From NCBI RefSeq assembly GCF_003032475.1, contig NZ_CP028369.1, positions 4,092,001-4,156,000 on the forward strand: 64,000 nt of DNA, written 5' to 3'. The notes below the pieces were generated by a model. That model was not told the DNA's origin. It saw only the letters and a list, made by a program, of their open reading frames with translations, and searched no databases. Positions 40,606 to 50,679 of the stretch are shown piece by piece. The DNA comes from Streptomyces sp. P3. GTDB lineage: Bacteria > Actinomycetota > Actinomycetes > Streptomycetales > Streptomycetaceae. Made by a program: the position numbers and the translations under genes. The stretch's first letter is position 1. Each line of letters starts with the position of its first letter.

Positions 40606-41847
40606 GTGAGCGAGCAGAGGCAGGAAGAGGGCCGGTCCGGGGCGCGGAGCGTGGTCGTCGTCGGCGCGGGCATGGCCGGGGTCCAGACCGCGGTCGCCCT
40701 GCGCGAACAGGGCTTCGACGGAGCCGTCACCCTGATCGGCGCGGAACCGCACCAGCCCTACGACCGGCCGCCGCTGTCCAAGGCGGTGCTGCTCGGCAAG
40801 GCCGAGAACTCCGCCTTCGACGTCGACTTCGAGGGCCTAGGCATCCGGCTGGAGCTCGGCCGCGAGGTCCTCGGCCTGCGGCCCGCCGACCACGAGCTGG
40901 ACACCGGACGCGGGCCCGTCCCCTACGGCGTCCTGGTCCTCGCCACCGGGGCGGAGCCCGTCCGGCTGCCGGGCTCCGAGGGCGTGCCCGGCGTGCACCT
41001 GCTGCGCACCCTGGACGACGCCGAGCGCCTGCGGCCGGTCCTCGCCCTGCAGCACGAGGTCGTGGTCGTCGGCGCCGGCTGGATCGGCGCGGAGTTCGCC
41101 ACGGCCGCGCGCGAGGCCGGCTGCGCGGTCACCGTCGTCGAGGCCGCCGACCGTCCGCTGGCCGGGGCGCTGCCGCCCGAGGTCGCCGCCCCGATGACCG
41201 GCTGGTACGCCGACAGCGGCGCCGACCTGCGCACCCACACGCGCGTGGCGCGCCTGGAGCCCGGCGTCGTCGTGCTGGACGACGGCTCGCGGCTGCCCGC
41301 CGGCGCCGTCGTGGTCGGCATCGGCGCCCGCCCCGCCACCGCCTGGCTCACCGGCTCCGGCGTCGAGCTGGGCGCGCACCGCGAGGTCGTGGCGGACGCG
41401 GGCCTGCGTACCAGCCTGCCGGACGTGTACGCGGTCGGCGACTGCGCCTCCTTCCCGTCGCGCAGGTACGGCGAGCGGCTGCTCGTCCACCACTGGGACA
41501 ACGCCCTCCAGGGGCCGCGCACGGTCGCGGCGAACATCCTCGGCGCGGCCACCGGCGAGCCGCCGGTCCCCTACGACCCGGTCCCGTACTTCTGGTCGGA
41601 GCAGTTCGGCCGCTTCGTCCAGTACGCGGGTCACCACGCCGACGCCGACGCCCTGCTGTGGCGCGGCGACCCGTCCGGGCCGGCCTGGACCGTCTGCTGG
41701 CTGCGCGAGGACCGTCTGGTCGCCCTGCTGGCGGTGGGGCGCCCGCGCGACCTCGCCCAGGGCAGGCGGCTGATCGAGGCGGGCACGCCGATGAATCCGC
41801 GGCTCCTCGTGGACCCGGCCCGGCCCCTGAAGGCGGCCACCGCCTGA
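40606..41847 (+). CDS. Ferredoxin-reductase-like FAD/NAD-dependent oxidoreductase
   Basis: A 413-aa two-dinucleotide-domain flavoprotein of the rubredoxin/ferredoxin reductase (AifR-like) family. It has FAD motif VVVVGAGMAGVQTAVALRE, PYDRPPLSK, NAD motif VVVVGAGWIGAEFATAARE, and the ATG/GD motif YAVGDCASFPS. The C-terminal domain FWSEQFGRFVQYAGHH is typical of reductases serving dioxygenases or P450 systems. No ferredoxin or oxygenase gene is adjacent. TATGGT lies 6 nt before GTG 40606, so the transcript may be leaderless. Confidence 0.9.
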   Translation: MSEQRQEEGRSGARSVVVVGAGMAGVQTAVALREQGFDGAVTLIGAEPHQPYDRPPLSKAVLLGKAENSAFDVDFEGLGIRLELGREVLGLRPADHELDTGRGPVPYGVLVLATGAEPVRLPGSEGVPGVHLLRTLDDAERLRPVLALQHEVVVVGAGWIGAEFATAAREAGCAVTVVEAADRPLAGALPPEVAAPMTGWYADSGADLRTHTRVARLEPGVVVLDDGSRLPAGAVVVGIGARPATAWLTGSGVELGAHREVVADAGLRTSLPDVYAVGDCASFPSRRYGERLLVHHWDNALQGPRTVAANILGAATGEPPVPYDPVPYFWSEQFGRFVQYAGHHADADALLWRGDPSGPAWTVCWLREDRLVALLAVGRPRDLAQGRRLIEAGTPMNPRLLVDPARPLKAATA

Positions 41848-41912
41848 GCCGGACCCCCTGGTCGGACCGGCCCGGCTTCCGGCTGTCAGCGGCAGATGGC
41901 AGGCTTGTTCCC

Positions 41913-42278
41913 GTGACCGAGATTGACGCAAAGACCGATGCTCTCGTCCCCGCCTGGCTCACCGTGCCCGACATCGCGGAGATGCTCGATGTCGACGTGA
42001 TCCGCGTCCGGCAGCTGATCAAGGACGGCCAGCTCATCGCCGTACGCCGGGGGGAGAACCGTGCGCTGCACGTCCCCGCCGCCTTCATCGACGGGGACAA
42101 GGTGGTGAAGGGCCTGGTCGGGACCCTGACCCTGCTGCGGGACGACGGCTTCAAGGACGAAGAGATGCTCGAGTGGCTCTTCACTCCCGACCCGAGCCTG
42201 CCCGGTACGCCCGCGCAGGCCCTGAGTGAGAATCGCGGCACGGAGGTGAAGCGCCGCGCCCAGGCGCTCGCCGTCTGA
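41913..42278 (+). CDS. Rv2175c-like winged helix-turn-helix DNA-binding protein
   Basis: A 121-aa protein with [31 protein letters not shown], an excisionase-like helix-turn-helix, and a C-terminal region [27 protein letters not shown] like M. tuberculosis Rv2175c. In mycobacteria Rv2175c binds DNA and is a substrate of the PASTA-family-related kinase PknL. Here a PASTA kinase is encoded 4.3 kb away. Binding sites and targets are unknown. Confidence 0.87.
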   Translation: MTEIDAKTDALVPAWLTVPDIAEMLDVDVIRVRQLIKDGQLIAVRRGENRALHVPAAFIDGDKVVKGLVGTLTLLRDDGFKDEEMLEWLFTPDPSLPGTPAQALSENRGTEVKRRAQALAV

Positions 42279-42355
42279 CCCGCGGATTCGCACCGACACC
42301 CGGTGTACGGGGGCGCACCCCGCCCCCGTACGCCACCACCCTGGGGGGACTTCGT

Positions 42356-43003
42356 ATGCCCGACACCGCCCGCACCCGCCTGGCCGCGGCCCGGCTGTAC
42401 CTGTGCACGGACGCCCGCACCCGCCAGGGTGACCTTCCGGAGTTCCTGGACGCCGTCCTCGCGGCCGGCGTGGACATCGTCCAACTGCGTGACAAGGGCA
42501 TGGAGGCGGCCGAGGAGCTGGAGCACCTGGAGGTGTTCGCCGACGCCTGCGCCCGGCACGGCAGGCTGCTCGCGGTCAACGACCGCGCGGACGTGGCGCA
42601 CGCCGCCGGGGCCGACGTCCTCCACCTCGGCCAGGGCGACCTCCCGGTCCCCGCGGCCCGCGCGATCCTCGGCGACGGCGTCCTCGTCGGCCGCTCCACG
42701 CACGCGGCGGCCGAGGCCGAGGCGGCCGCGGTCCAGGAGGGCGTCGACTACTTCTGCACCGGCCCGTGCTGGCCCACCCCCACCAAGCCCGGCAGGCACG
42801 CGCCCGGCCTCGACCTGGTCCGGCACACCGCCGGTCTCGGCACCGACCGGCCGTGGTTCGCCATCGGCGGCGTCGGCCTCGACAACCTCGACGAGGTGCT
42901 TGCGGCGGGCGCCCGCCGGGTCGTGGTCGTCCGGGCGATCACCGAGGCGGCGGACCCGGGCGCCGCGGCGGCCGAGTTCGCGAAGCGACTGAGCGAGGCG
43001 TAG
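42356..43003 (+). CDS. thiE: Thiamine-phosphate synthase
   Basis: Couples HMP-pyrophosphate with thiazole phosphate to thiamine phosphate. 215 aa, TIM barrel: [68 protein letters not shown], and [26 protein letters not shown] precedes ATG 42356. It is on the opposite strand to thiOSG and I see no second TPP element in front of it, unlike the operon 2.4 kb away. Confidence 0.96.
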   Translation: MPDTARTRLAAARLYLCTDARTRQGDLPEFLDAVLAAGVDIVQLRDKGMEAAEELEHLEVFADACARHGRLLAVNDRADVAHAAGADVLHLGQGDLPVPAARAILGDGVLVGRSTHAAAEAEAAAVQEGVDYFCTGPCWPTPTKPGRHAPGLDLVRHTAGLGTDRPWFAIGGVGLDNLDEVLAAGARRVVVVRAITEAADPGAAAAEFAKRLSEA

Positions 43004-43045
43004 GGGCCGGCCGGTGGGCCGCCCGCGGGCCGAACGGGCTCCGGC

Positions 43046-43068
43046 TCGTACGGTCGTTTCCCGTACGA
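43046..43068 (+). terminator. Hairpin after thiE
   Basis: TCGTACGG (43046-43053) and CCGTACGA (43061-43068) are exact reverse complements around a 7-nt loop, 43 nt after the thiE stop; no T-run follows. It may end thiE transcription before metF. Confidence 0.4.
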
Positions 43069-43148
43069 CTGTCCAAGGGATGGACAACAAGGCGGCAATT
43101 CGGGCAAATATCCCGCATCCGGTTGGGGGACCGCCCACCCCTGACTAA

Positions 43149-44081
<933 letters not shown>

Positions 44082-44137
44082 ACCGGTCGCACCGACTTAC
44101 GACACACTGCGTAGCGGCCACTGGGAGAGGGGCGTAC

Positions 44138-45142
44138 ATGGGCTGGACGGTCCTCTACATCGCGTTCGGCATCGTCGCGCTGTGGCTGCTCGGTGAGGTG
44201 CTGCTGCAGTACAAGGCGCGGCTGCGCTGGCGGCTGCTGGCCTTCGTCGGCTTCCTCGGCGTCGTCCTCGGTGTCCTGATCCCCTCGGTCGTCGTCATCG
44301 CGCTGGGCGCGGCCGCCTTCGCGGTCGGCCAGACCTACGTGACGCTCTCCTTCCGGCGTGGCTTCGCCGAGGGCTGGGCCTTCCGGCGCGCCGACGCGGA
44401 CGACGAGGGCGACACCTTCGCCAAACGCCGCCGCGGCAAGGCCGAGCGCCAGGACCCGAGCCTCGAGGTCTCCGGTCCGGAGGCGGCCGAGGCGGGCTTC
44501 GACTCCGGTGCGCCCTACGACGCCGACGCCGCGGACTCCGTCCGCAACGGCGGCGCGCGCGGTGACAGGGACGCCTACGACGACGACTTCGACCGCGACG
44601 ACGTCTTCACCCCCGCCGCCCGCACCGCCGACCCGGCCGCCTCCGTCTACGAGCCGCAGCCCATGCCCGACGACACCGGCTCCTACGGCATATACAGCGA
44701 CACCGCGTACGCGGCATCGACCGGCCAGGGCCAGCAACAGGGGCAGGACCAGTACGCGGCGGCCGCCCAGGGCACCGACCAGAACTACGGCTACGACGGC
44801 TACTCCGGCTACCAGCAGCAGTACGGCTACGACGCCACAGGCGAGCAGCAGTACGCCGCCTACTCCGACCCGTACATCGGCACCCAGACCTACGGCGGAG
44901 GCTCCTACGACCCCGCCTACGGGCAGCAGCAGTACGAGCAGCAGGGTTACGGCCAGGACCAGTACGGCACGGGCGGCTACGGGGAGACCCCGGCCGGCGG
45001 CGTCTGGGTCCCGCAGCAGCGAAACACCGACGATCCGCTGGGCGGCGACTTCCCGTCCGAGCAGCAGTACCCCTACCAGGGCGAGGGCCGGCAACAGGGG
45101 CCCGGCCAGGGAACCGGTTACGACGAGCAGTACCGGTTCTGA
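44138..45142 (+). CDS. Membrane protein with long Tyr/Gln/Gly-rich disordered tail
   Basis: A 334-aa protein with two or three N-terminal hydrophobic segments (MGWTVLYIAFGIVALWLLGEVLL, LLAFVGFLGVVLGVLIPSVVVIALGAAAFAV, residues 1-70). A basic patch RRRGKAERQ and an acidic stretch follow. The last ~140 residues are low complexity, with motifs such as YGYDGYSGYQQQYGYD and YGQQQYEQQGYGQDQYG. Tyr, Gln and Gly dominate and charged residues are few, resembling prion-like sequences that phase separate. GAGAGGGG precedes ATG 44138. Function unknown. Confidence 0.8.
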   Translation: MGWTVLYIAFGIVALWLLGEVLLQYKARLRWRLLAFVGFLGVVLGVLIPSVVVIALGAAAFAVGQTYVTLSFRRGFAEGWAFRRADADDEGDTFAKRRRGKAERQDPSLEVSGPEAAEAGFDSGAPYDADAADSVRNGGARGDRDAYDDDFDRDDVFTPAARTADPAASVYEPQPMPDDTGSYGIYSDTAYAASTGQGQQQGQDQYAAAAQGTDQNYGYDGYSGYQQQYGYDATGEQQYAAYSDPYIGTQTYGGGSYDPAYGQQQYEQQGYGQDQYGTGGYGETPAGGVWVPQQRNTDDPLGGDFPSEQQYPYQGEGRQQGPGQGTGYDEQYRF

Positions 45143-45228
45143 CGGCCGCGTTCACGTTCACCCACCGCGTGCCCCGGCCGACCGAAACACGCCCCAGCCG
45201 GGTCGGCTCCCTGCCCGTGCCCGGCGCT

Positions 45229-45312
45229 CACCGCCGATCCCCGTTCTTCCACCGCTGATCCCCGTTCGCCCACCGCCGAGCCGCGCTCGCCCACCGCGCG
45301 CCTCCGGCGCTC
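45229..45312. repeat. Four degenerate 21-bp tandem repeats
   Basis: Units start CACCGCCGATCCCCGTTCTTC (45229), CACCGCTGATCCCCGTTCGCC (45250), CACCGCCGAGCCGCGCTCGCC (45271) and CACCGCGCGCCTCCGGCGCTC (45292). Similarity falls steadily from the first to the fourth, and a fifth weak copy may follow. The array fills most of the 188-nt gap between two convergent genes and has no coding role I can see. Confidence 0.7.
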
Positions 45313-45330
45313 ACTGCGAGCACCCGGCGT

Positions 45331-46815
45331 TCAACGCGAGCCCCGGAACTGCGGGCCCTCGACGATCAGACCGGACACCAGCGCGCCCGACATCCCCGCG
45401 TGCGGCAGTCCGCCGCCCGGATGCGACCAGCCACCCACGGTGAACAGGCCCTGCATCGCGGTGGAGTTGGCGGGATGCAGCAGCCGCCCCCCGGCCGCGG
45501 CCAACGCGGGCGCCGGAACGGCTCCGCCCGCCGCACCGGTCTCCCGCGCGATGTCGGCCGCGGTGTGCACCTCACGCCACAGGATCCGGTCGCGCAGACC
45601 TGGCAGGGCCCGCTCGGCGGCGGCGACCAGCGCGTCGGCCCCCAGCTCCGTCCGCGCGGCCGGCAGTTCCTCCCCGGCGGGGACCACGGCACCGATGGTG
45701 ACCGCCTCGTGGTCGCCGTCCGGGACCAGCCGGGCGTCGTCCGGCCGCAGGACCGTCACCGTCGGCAGCGCGGGCGCGGACGGCACGGCACCGAAGAGAC
45801 TCGCCAGCTCGCTCTCACGGTCCCGGGTGTGCACCACCGTGCGGTGGACGGCGTCCTGCGGACGGGGGCCGCGCAGCGCCAGCAACACGGTCAGCCGGCT
45901 CGGCAGGGACCGCTGGGCGACGACCTCGCCCTCGCCGCGGGCGGGCAGGCCCGCGAAGCCGCCCGGGGCGACCACGAAGTCCGCGTCCGCCACCCGTCCG
46001 TCGGCCAGTTCCACGCCCGCCGCCCGCCCGTCCTTCTCCAGGACGCGCGTCACCTCGGCGTCGAAGACGAACACGACCCGGCGGGCCAGGCACCGCTCGT
46101 ACACCGCGCCGGCCAGCTCCCGCATCCCGCCGCGCACGTACCAGGTGCCGAAGGCGTGCTCCATGTACGGCAGGACGGCCGCGCTCGCCGGAGCGGCCCG
46201 CGGGTCGAGACCGTACGCGAGCGCGTGGGACTCGAGGAGCGCGGCGAGCCGGGGGTCGCGCAGCTCCCAGGCGCCCACTTCGGCGAGGGTGCCGGCGCGT
46301 CGGGTGCGCAGCAGACGCCTGTGCGGCACCGCCGGGTAGGGCTCGCGGTCGGCCAGCACCGACCAGTTCGGCCACAGGGGCTCCTCCAGGAGCGGGCGGC
46401 GGGTGCGGTCCCAGGCTTCGCGGGCCCGCACCAGGAAGTCGCCCCAGCGCTGCCCGGCCTGCGCGCCCAGCGCCTCGTCCAGCGCGGAGACGACCCCCGC
46501 GCGTGAGGCGTTCGGCAGCGCCGCCTCGGTGCCGTCCGCGAAGACATGGCGGGCGGACGGGTCGACCTGGACCAGCTCGACGCACTCCTCCAGGGGCTCC
46601 TTGCCGGTCTTGACGAACAGATCGCGCCAGACGGCCGGGAGCGTGAGCAGCCCGGGACCGGTGTCGAAGCCGAAACCGTCCCGCTCGAAGCGGCGCACCG
46701 CTCCGCCGTACGTCCCCGTCCGCTCGTACACCGTCACCCGGTGGCCCGCGACGGCCAGCCGGGCGGCCGCCGCCAGCGCGCCCATGCCGGCGCCGATCAC
46801 CGCAATTCCTGCCAT
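45331..46815 (-). CDS. Phytoene desaturase-like FAD-dependent oxidoreductase
   Basis: A 494-aa CrtI/GMC-like flavoprotein: FAD motif IAVIGAGMGALAAAARLAVAGHRVTVYERTGTYGGAVRRFERDGFGFDTGPGLLTLP at the N-terminus, and the C-terminal GLFTVGGWSHPGGGLPHAGMSGALVSGLIVE that closes the FAD site in carotenoid desaturases. No other carotenoid genes (crtB, crtE) are near, so the substrate may be another polyene or isoprenoid. TAAAGT lies 7 nt before ATG 46815, a leaderless-type start, which also rejects a longer frame upstream. Confidence 0.85.
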   Translation of the reverse strand: MAGIAVIGAGMGALAAAARLAVAGHRVTVYERTGTYGGAVRRFERDGFGFDTGPGLLTLPAVWRDLFVKTGKEPLEECVELVQVDPSARHVFADGTEAALPNASRAGVVSALDEALGAQAGQRWGDFLVRAREAWDRTRRPLLEEPLWPNWSVLADREPYPAVPHRRLLRTRRAGTLAEVGAWELRDPRLAALLESHALAYGLDPRAAPASAAVLPYMEHAFGTWYVRGGMRELAGAVYERCLARRVVFVFDAEVTRVLEKDGRAAGVELADGRVADADFVVAPGGFAGLPARGEGEVVAQRSLPSRLTVLLALRGPRPQDAVHRTVVHTRDRESELASLFGAVPSAPALPTVTVLRPDDARLVPDGDHEAVTIGAVVPAGEELPAARTELGADALVAAAERALPGLRDRILWREVHTAADIARETGAAGGAVPAPALAAAGGRLLHPANSTAMQGLFTVGGWSHPGGGLPHAGMSGALVSGLIVEGPQFRGSR

Positions 46816-46853
46816 GCCCGCGACTTTATCGGCCGCCGCCGACACCCACGCCG

Positions 46854-47468
46854 TCAGCCCGGCGGCGGCCACGGGAGCCGGGTGAGCCGGCGCTCCTCCC
46901 GCCGCTGCGCCCTGCGCCGAAGGAACCGCCGGATCCGCGAGACGAGGAAGAACAGCACCGTCAGACCGGCCAGCAGCAGCGTCGCCGCGACGACCGAGGC
47001 GGCCACCGGGTGGAAGATCGCGAACGTCACGATCCCGGCGACCCCGAGATCCTCGGCCAGGCTCAGGATCACGTTGCTGAACGGCTCCGGCGAGGAGTTC
47101 ACCGCCATCCGGGTGCCGGCCTTGACGGCGTGGCTGGCCAGCGCCGTCGAACCGCCGAGCACGGCGGCCGCCGCGTCGGAGAGCGAGCCGCTCTGCCCGG
47201 CGAGCACCGCGCCCACCCAGGCTCCCGCCGCCGGCCGGACGACCGTGTGCACCGCGTCCCACGCCGAGTCCACGTACGGGATCTTGTCGGCGACCGCCTC
47301 GCACAGGAACAGGACACCCGCGGCGATCAGCACCTCGGGGCGCTGCAGCGTTGCGGGGACGTCGTCGCTCAGGCCGGTGGCGCCGAACACACCGAGCAGC
47401 AGCACCACCGCGTAGGCGTTGATGCCGCTGGCCCAGCCGCTGGTGAAGACGAGGGGGAGTACGGACAC
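46854..47468 (-). CDS. DUF4126 membrane protein
   Basis: A 204-aa protein of four or five hydrophobic helices beginning SVLPLVFTSGWASGINAYAVVLLLGVFGATGL, the DUF4126 signature, and ending in a basic tail (RIRRFLRRRAQRREERRLTRLPWPPPG). The glycine-rich ALASHAVKAGTRMAVNSSPEPFSNVILSLAEDLGV is conserved in the family. GTG 47468 follows TACGAT by 7 nt (leaderless pattern). It lies 38 nt before the CrtI-like gene on the same strand. Function unknown; a channel or carrier role is sometimes assumed without proof. Confidence 0.85.
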   Translation of the reverse strand: MSVLPLVFTSGWASGINAYAVVLLLGVFGATGLSDDVPATLQRPEVLIAAGVLFLCEAVADKIPYVDSAWDAVHTVVRPAAGAWVGAVLAGQSGSLSDAAAAVLGGSTALASHAVKAGTRMAVNSSPEPFSNVILSLAEDLGVAGIVTFAIFHPVAASVVAATLLLAGLTVLFFLVSRIRRFLRRRAQRREERRLTRLPWPPPG

Positions 47469-47923
47469 GGAGGCGATCGTAACCAGTCGGCCGCACAACG
47501 TCCTGGGGATGAGCGCGCAGCCCTGAGTACGCGTACCTAGGGGGTGAGTTGAGTACGCGCGCGGATGGGGGCCGGCCTGCGTGGACGGAAGAGTGGAGAC
47601 ACGGAAAGCGGGGCGGCTCCGGCACCGGCGACACGGGGCGCCGGAACGGAGCGGTCCTCGATCCGCTCCTTCCGCCGACGGGTTCGGCGGGAGCGAGGCA
47701 CGGGGGATCCGGGGGAACGACCGGACGGGGGAACGGGGGACAACGGGGGAGCACGAGGAAGCGCCGGTTCGCGGCGGCCCACGGGGGACGTGGCCGCTGC
47801 GGACCGGCGCTTTCGTGTGCCCGCGCGACGGCCGCCGCGCGCAGTGCGCGATCCCGGTGCGGCCGCACCGCCACACGCGCGCGTGCGGGGCCGTTCGCCT
47901 CGGCACGCGCGTGTGCCGTTCGG
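47469..47923. other. 455-nt gap with five G5 tracts (G-quadruplex candidate)
   Basis: No supportable gene is present. Open frames of 110-120 codons exist on the plus strand (for example near 47565-47927) but are Arg/Gly-rich with no family resemblance or ribosome site. Five runs of GGGGG occur within 48 nt (47702-47706, 47711-47715, 47727-47731, 47735-47739, 47745-47749) with loops of 4, 11, 3 and 5 nt, enough for an intramolecular G-quadruplex on the plus strand. The rest is GC-rich with CG-alternating stretches near 47870-47930. Confidence 0.55.
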
Positions 47924-48550
47924 CTAGCGGCGCCCGCTGACCCGCCCCTGCAACAGCCGCGAGAGCGCGGAATGGACGTCGTCCAGGGATCGTTGCGGCT
48001 GGAAGGCCTGCCAGTCGAGGGCGGCCACGAGCACCATGCCGACCAGCGCGGCCGCCGTCAGCGGCACGTCGATCTCGTCGCTGAACTCGCCGTTGTCCAC
48101 GCCCTCGCGGAGCACATCCTCGACGACGGCCACCGCCTCCTGCCGGACCACCATCAGCGTGGACTGCCACGCCCGGTTGGTGCGCCACAGCTCGGCCACG
48201 TACAGCTGGGTGAAGGACGGATAGCGGTCGATGAAGACGAGGCCCGCGCGGATCATCGCGTCCAGCGCGTCGACCTTGCCGCAGCCTTCCCGGGCCGTGC
48301 GCTCGGCGGCTTCGCGCAGCGACGCGGTGAGCAGACCCACGCCGTGCCGCAGCAACTCCTCGAACAGGACCGACTTGCTCGCGAAGTTGTAGTAGACCGT
48401 GCCCTTGGCGACGCCGGCCCGTTCGGCGATCTCGTCGACGGTGGTCGCGGAGAAGCCCTGCTCGGCGATGAGGGTGACGGCCGCCTCGTAGAGCTTCTGC
48501 CGGGTGGCCTCGCGGCGGGTGCGGCCGCCCGGGGTGGTGCTGCTTTCCAT
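47924..48550 (-). CDS. TetR/AcrR family transcriptional regulator
   Basis: A 208-aa repressor: the helix-turn-helix FSATTVDEIAERAGVAKGTVYYNFASKSVLFEELL spans residues ~32-67, followed by a helical ligand-binding domain with WRTNRAWQSTLMVVRQEAVAVV. GACAAT lies 7 nt before ATG 48550, so the gene has its own leaderless-type promoter though it follows the YhgE gene by 44 nt. The best candidate target is the near-palindrome upstream of the ATPase gene at the head of this locus. Confidence 0.92.
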   Translation of the reverse strand: MESSTTPGGRTRREATRQKLYEAAVTLIAEQGFSATTVDEIAERAGVAKGTVYYNFASKSVLFEELLRHGVGLLTASLREAAERTAREGCGKVDALDAMIRAGLVFIDRYPSFTQLYVAELWRTNRAWQSTLMVVRQEAVAVVEDVLREGVDNGEFSDEIDVPLTAAALVGMVLVAALDWQAFQPQRSLDDVHSALSRLLQGRVSGRR

Positions 48551-48594
48551 GGTCCCGATTGTCACAGGAACTCGGTCGTCCGGACTACGGATCC

Positions 48595-50679
48595 TCACAG
48601 GGTCAGCTCCGGGTGCAGCCGGGCCGGCGTCCACACCTGCCGGCGTCGCGCCGACAGGGCGGTCAGCGCGAGAGCTCCCGCGGTGAAGGCGACGAGCACC
48701 ACGCACGCCTGCCACACCGGTGCCAGGCCGCCGCCCGTGATGAGCCGGCGCAGCGCGTCGACCACGTGACTCATCGGCAGGTAGGGATGCACCGCGGTGA
48801 AGAATCCGGGGCTGGTCTGGACGGGGTAGGTTCCGCCCGCGGACGTCAGCTGCAGCATCAGCAGGGCGAGGACGAGGATCCGGCCCGCCGCTCCGAAGCG
48901 CGCGTTGAGCCACTGCACGAGCGCCGCGAAGCACGCCGACACCAGGAACAGGAAGCCCACCGTGCCCGCCGCCCGCACCATCTCGAGACCGACCCACCAG
49001 TGCAGCACGGCCATCAGCGCCGTGGTCTGCAGCACCCCGATCGCCACCACCGGGAGCCAGCCCGCCAGCGCGATCCGCCACGCCGGGGCGCCGGCGGCCA
49101 GCGCGCGCCGGTTCATCGGGGCGATCAGCATGTACGCCACCATCGCGCCCACCCACAGCGACAGCGGGATGAAGTACGGGGCGAATCCGGTGCCGTAGTT
49201 GGGCGCCTTGTGCAGGTCCTGGGAGACCAGCCGCACGGGGTCGGCCATGACGGCGGTGCGCGCGTCGCGTTGCCGCTCGTCGTAGTCGGGGATCCGCCGG
49301 ACGCCGTCGTGCAGGCCGTCGGCGAGTTTGCCGGAGCCGTCGGAGAGCTTGAACATGCCGCCGTCGAGGTTCTCGGCGCCGGTCTCCAGCTTGCCGACGC
49401 CCGAGTCCAGGTCGACGGAGCCCTTCTTCGCGGTGCCGAGCCCGCCGTTCAGCTTCTTGACACCCTTGGCCACTTTCGAGGCGCCCGTGTTCAGCGCGTT
49501 GACCTTGGTCACGGCGTCGGAGAGGTCCTCGGAGAGATGCGGCGCGTCGTCGGCGAGCGACTGCGCCTGCTTCCGCAGGGCGCCCAGGTTCGTGCGGAGC
49601 GTCTTCAGGTCGCCGTCCTGGTCCGCGATCAGTGTGTTGACGTCGTCGGCGACCGTCGCCACGTCGGCGGCCGAGTCCTTGGCCTTCGCCAGGTCGGCGC
49701 AGGCGGGGTCGGGCAGCACGGGCGTCTCGCAGCGCGCCTTGTGGAGGGCGGCGAGGGTGTCGGAGGCCGTGTGCGCGGCCTTGGCGGCGGGCGGCGCCGC
49801 CTTCACCAGGGCCGCCAGATCGCCGTCGATCAGCCCGGCGGAGTCGGCGACCAGCTGGGCGGTGTCGCCGATGGACTTCTCGTTGTCCTGGAGGAAGGGC
49901 CCCACCGCGCCGGAGAAGCCGTTGACCTTGTCGGCGAGCGCCTGGGTGCCGTCGGCGACCTTCCGCGAGCCGTCCTCGAGAGCGTCCGCGCGCTCGTCGA
50001 GCTTCGTCAGACCCTTGGCCAGCTTGCCGCTGCCGTCCTTGGCGTCGCCCAGCCCGTCGGCGAGGGCCTTGGAGCCCTTCGCGGCCTTCCCGATGCCGCC
50101 GGTCAGGTCGTCGGCCCCGTCCGCGGCCTCCTGGGTCTTGCCGTGGATGTCGGAGAAGGACACGAAGATCCTGTCGAGGAAGGACCGGGAGGTCTTCGTG
50201 GACGCGGCCGTGCGCACCTCACTGAAGACGGTCCGCGAGATCTGCCCGACGATGTAGTTGTTCGCGTCGTTCGTGCGCACCTGGAGGGCACCGGTCGCGG
50301 GGGAGTCGCCGGAACTGGAGGCGATCCGCCGGCTGAAGTCGGCGGGCATGGTCAGCGACAGGTAGTACCTGCCGTCCTCCACGCCCGCGCGTGCCTCCCG
50401 GGCGCTCACCTCGTGCCAGTCGAAGACCGCGCTGTCGCGCAGGTTCGCGGTGATGTCGTCCCCGGCGGTGATCCGCTTCCCGTCGGCCCTCGCGCCCTCG
50501 TCGTCGTTCACCAGTGCCACGGGGATGCGGTCGAGTCTGCCGTAGGGGTCCCAGAAGGAGTACAGGTACAGCGCCCCGTACAGCAGCGGCAGCAGCAGCA
50601 GCGCGACCAGGGCCGCCCGTGGGAGCCGGCCCCGGCCGAACCGCCGTAGCTCAAGCGCGGCCAGTCTCGGCGTGCGCAT
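48595..50679 (-). CDS. YhgE/Pip-type membrane export protein
   Basis: A 694-aa ABC-2-like permease. One N-terminal helix (AALVALLLLPLLYGALYLYSFWDPYGRLDRIPVALVNDDEG) is the YhgE/Pip start. A large extracellular segment contains repeated GSxKLAxGL-type heptads (DGSGKLAKGLTKLDERADALEDGSRKVADG, LETGAENLDGGMFKLSDGSGKLADGL), a coiled stalk. Five or six C-terminal helices from residue ~480 complete it. ATG 50679 overlaps the ATPase gene by 29 nt, so the two are coupled. Relatives include phage-receptor Pip and EsaA-like secretion proteins; substrate here unknown. Confidence 0.88.
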   Translation of the reverse strand: MRTPRLAALELRRFGRGRLPRAALVALLLLPLLYGALYLYSFWDPYGRLDRIPVALVNDDEGARADGKRITAGDDITANLRDSAVFDWHEVSAREARAGVEDGRYYLSLTMPADFSRRIASSSGDSPATGALQVRTNDANNYIVGQISRTVFSEVRTAASTKTSRSFLDRIFVSFSDIHGKTQEAADGADDLTGGIGKAAKGSKALADGLGDAKDGSGKLAKGLTKLDERADALEDGSRKVADGTQALADKVNGFSGAVGPFLQDNEKSIGDTAQLVADSAGLIDGDLAALVKAAPPAAKAAHTASDTLAALHKARCETPVLPDPACADLAKAKDSAADVATVADDVNTLIADQDGDLKTLRTNLGALRKQAQSLADDAPHLSEDLSDAVTKVNALNTGASKVAKGVKKLNGGLGTAKKGSVDLDSGVGKLETGAENLDGGMFKLSDGSGKLADGLHDGVRRIPDYDERQRDARTAVMADPVRLVSQDLHKAPNYGTGFAPYFIPLSLWVGAMVAYMLIAPMNRRALAAGAPAWRIALAGWLPVVAIGVLQTTALMAVLHWWVGLEMVRAAGTVGFLFLVSACFAALVQWLNARFGAAGRILVLALLMLQLTSAGGTYPVQTSPGFFTAVHPYLPMSHVVDALRRLITGGGLAPVWQACVVLVAFTAGALALTALSARRRQVWTPARLHPELTL

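Noticed and set aside
42303..42992. Plus-strand frame overlapping thiE
   Set aside because: Thr/Pro/Ser-rich shadow of thiE in another frame; thiE itself has all family motifs.
47549..48769. 406-codon plus-strand frame over the gap and the TetR gene
   Set aside because: Its second half is antisense to the TetR gene and its first half lacks a ribosome site and any recognisable motif.
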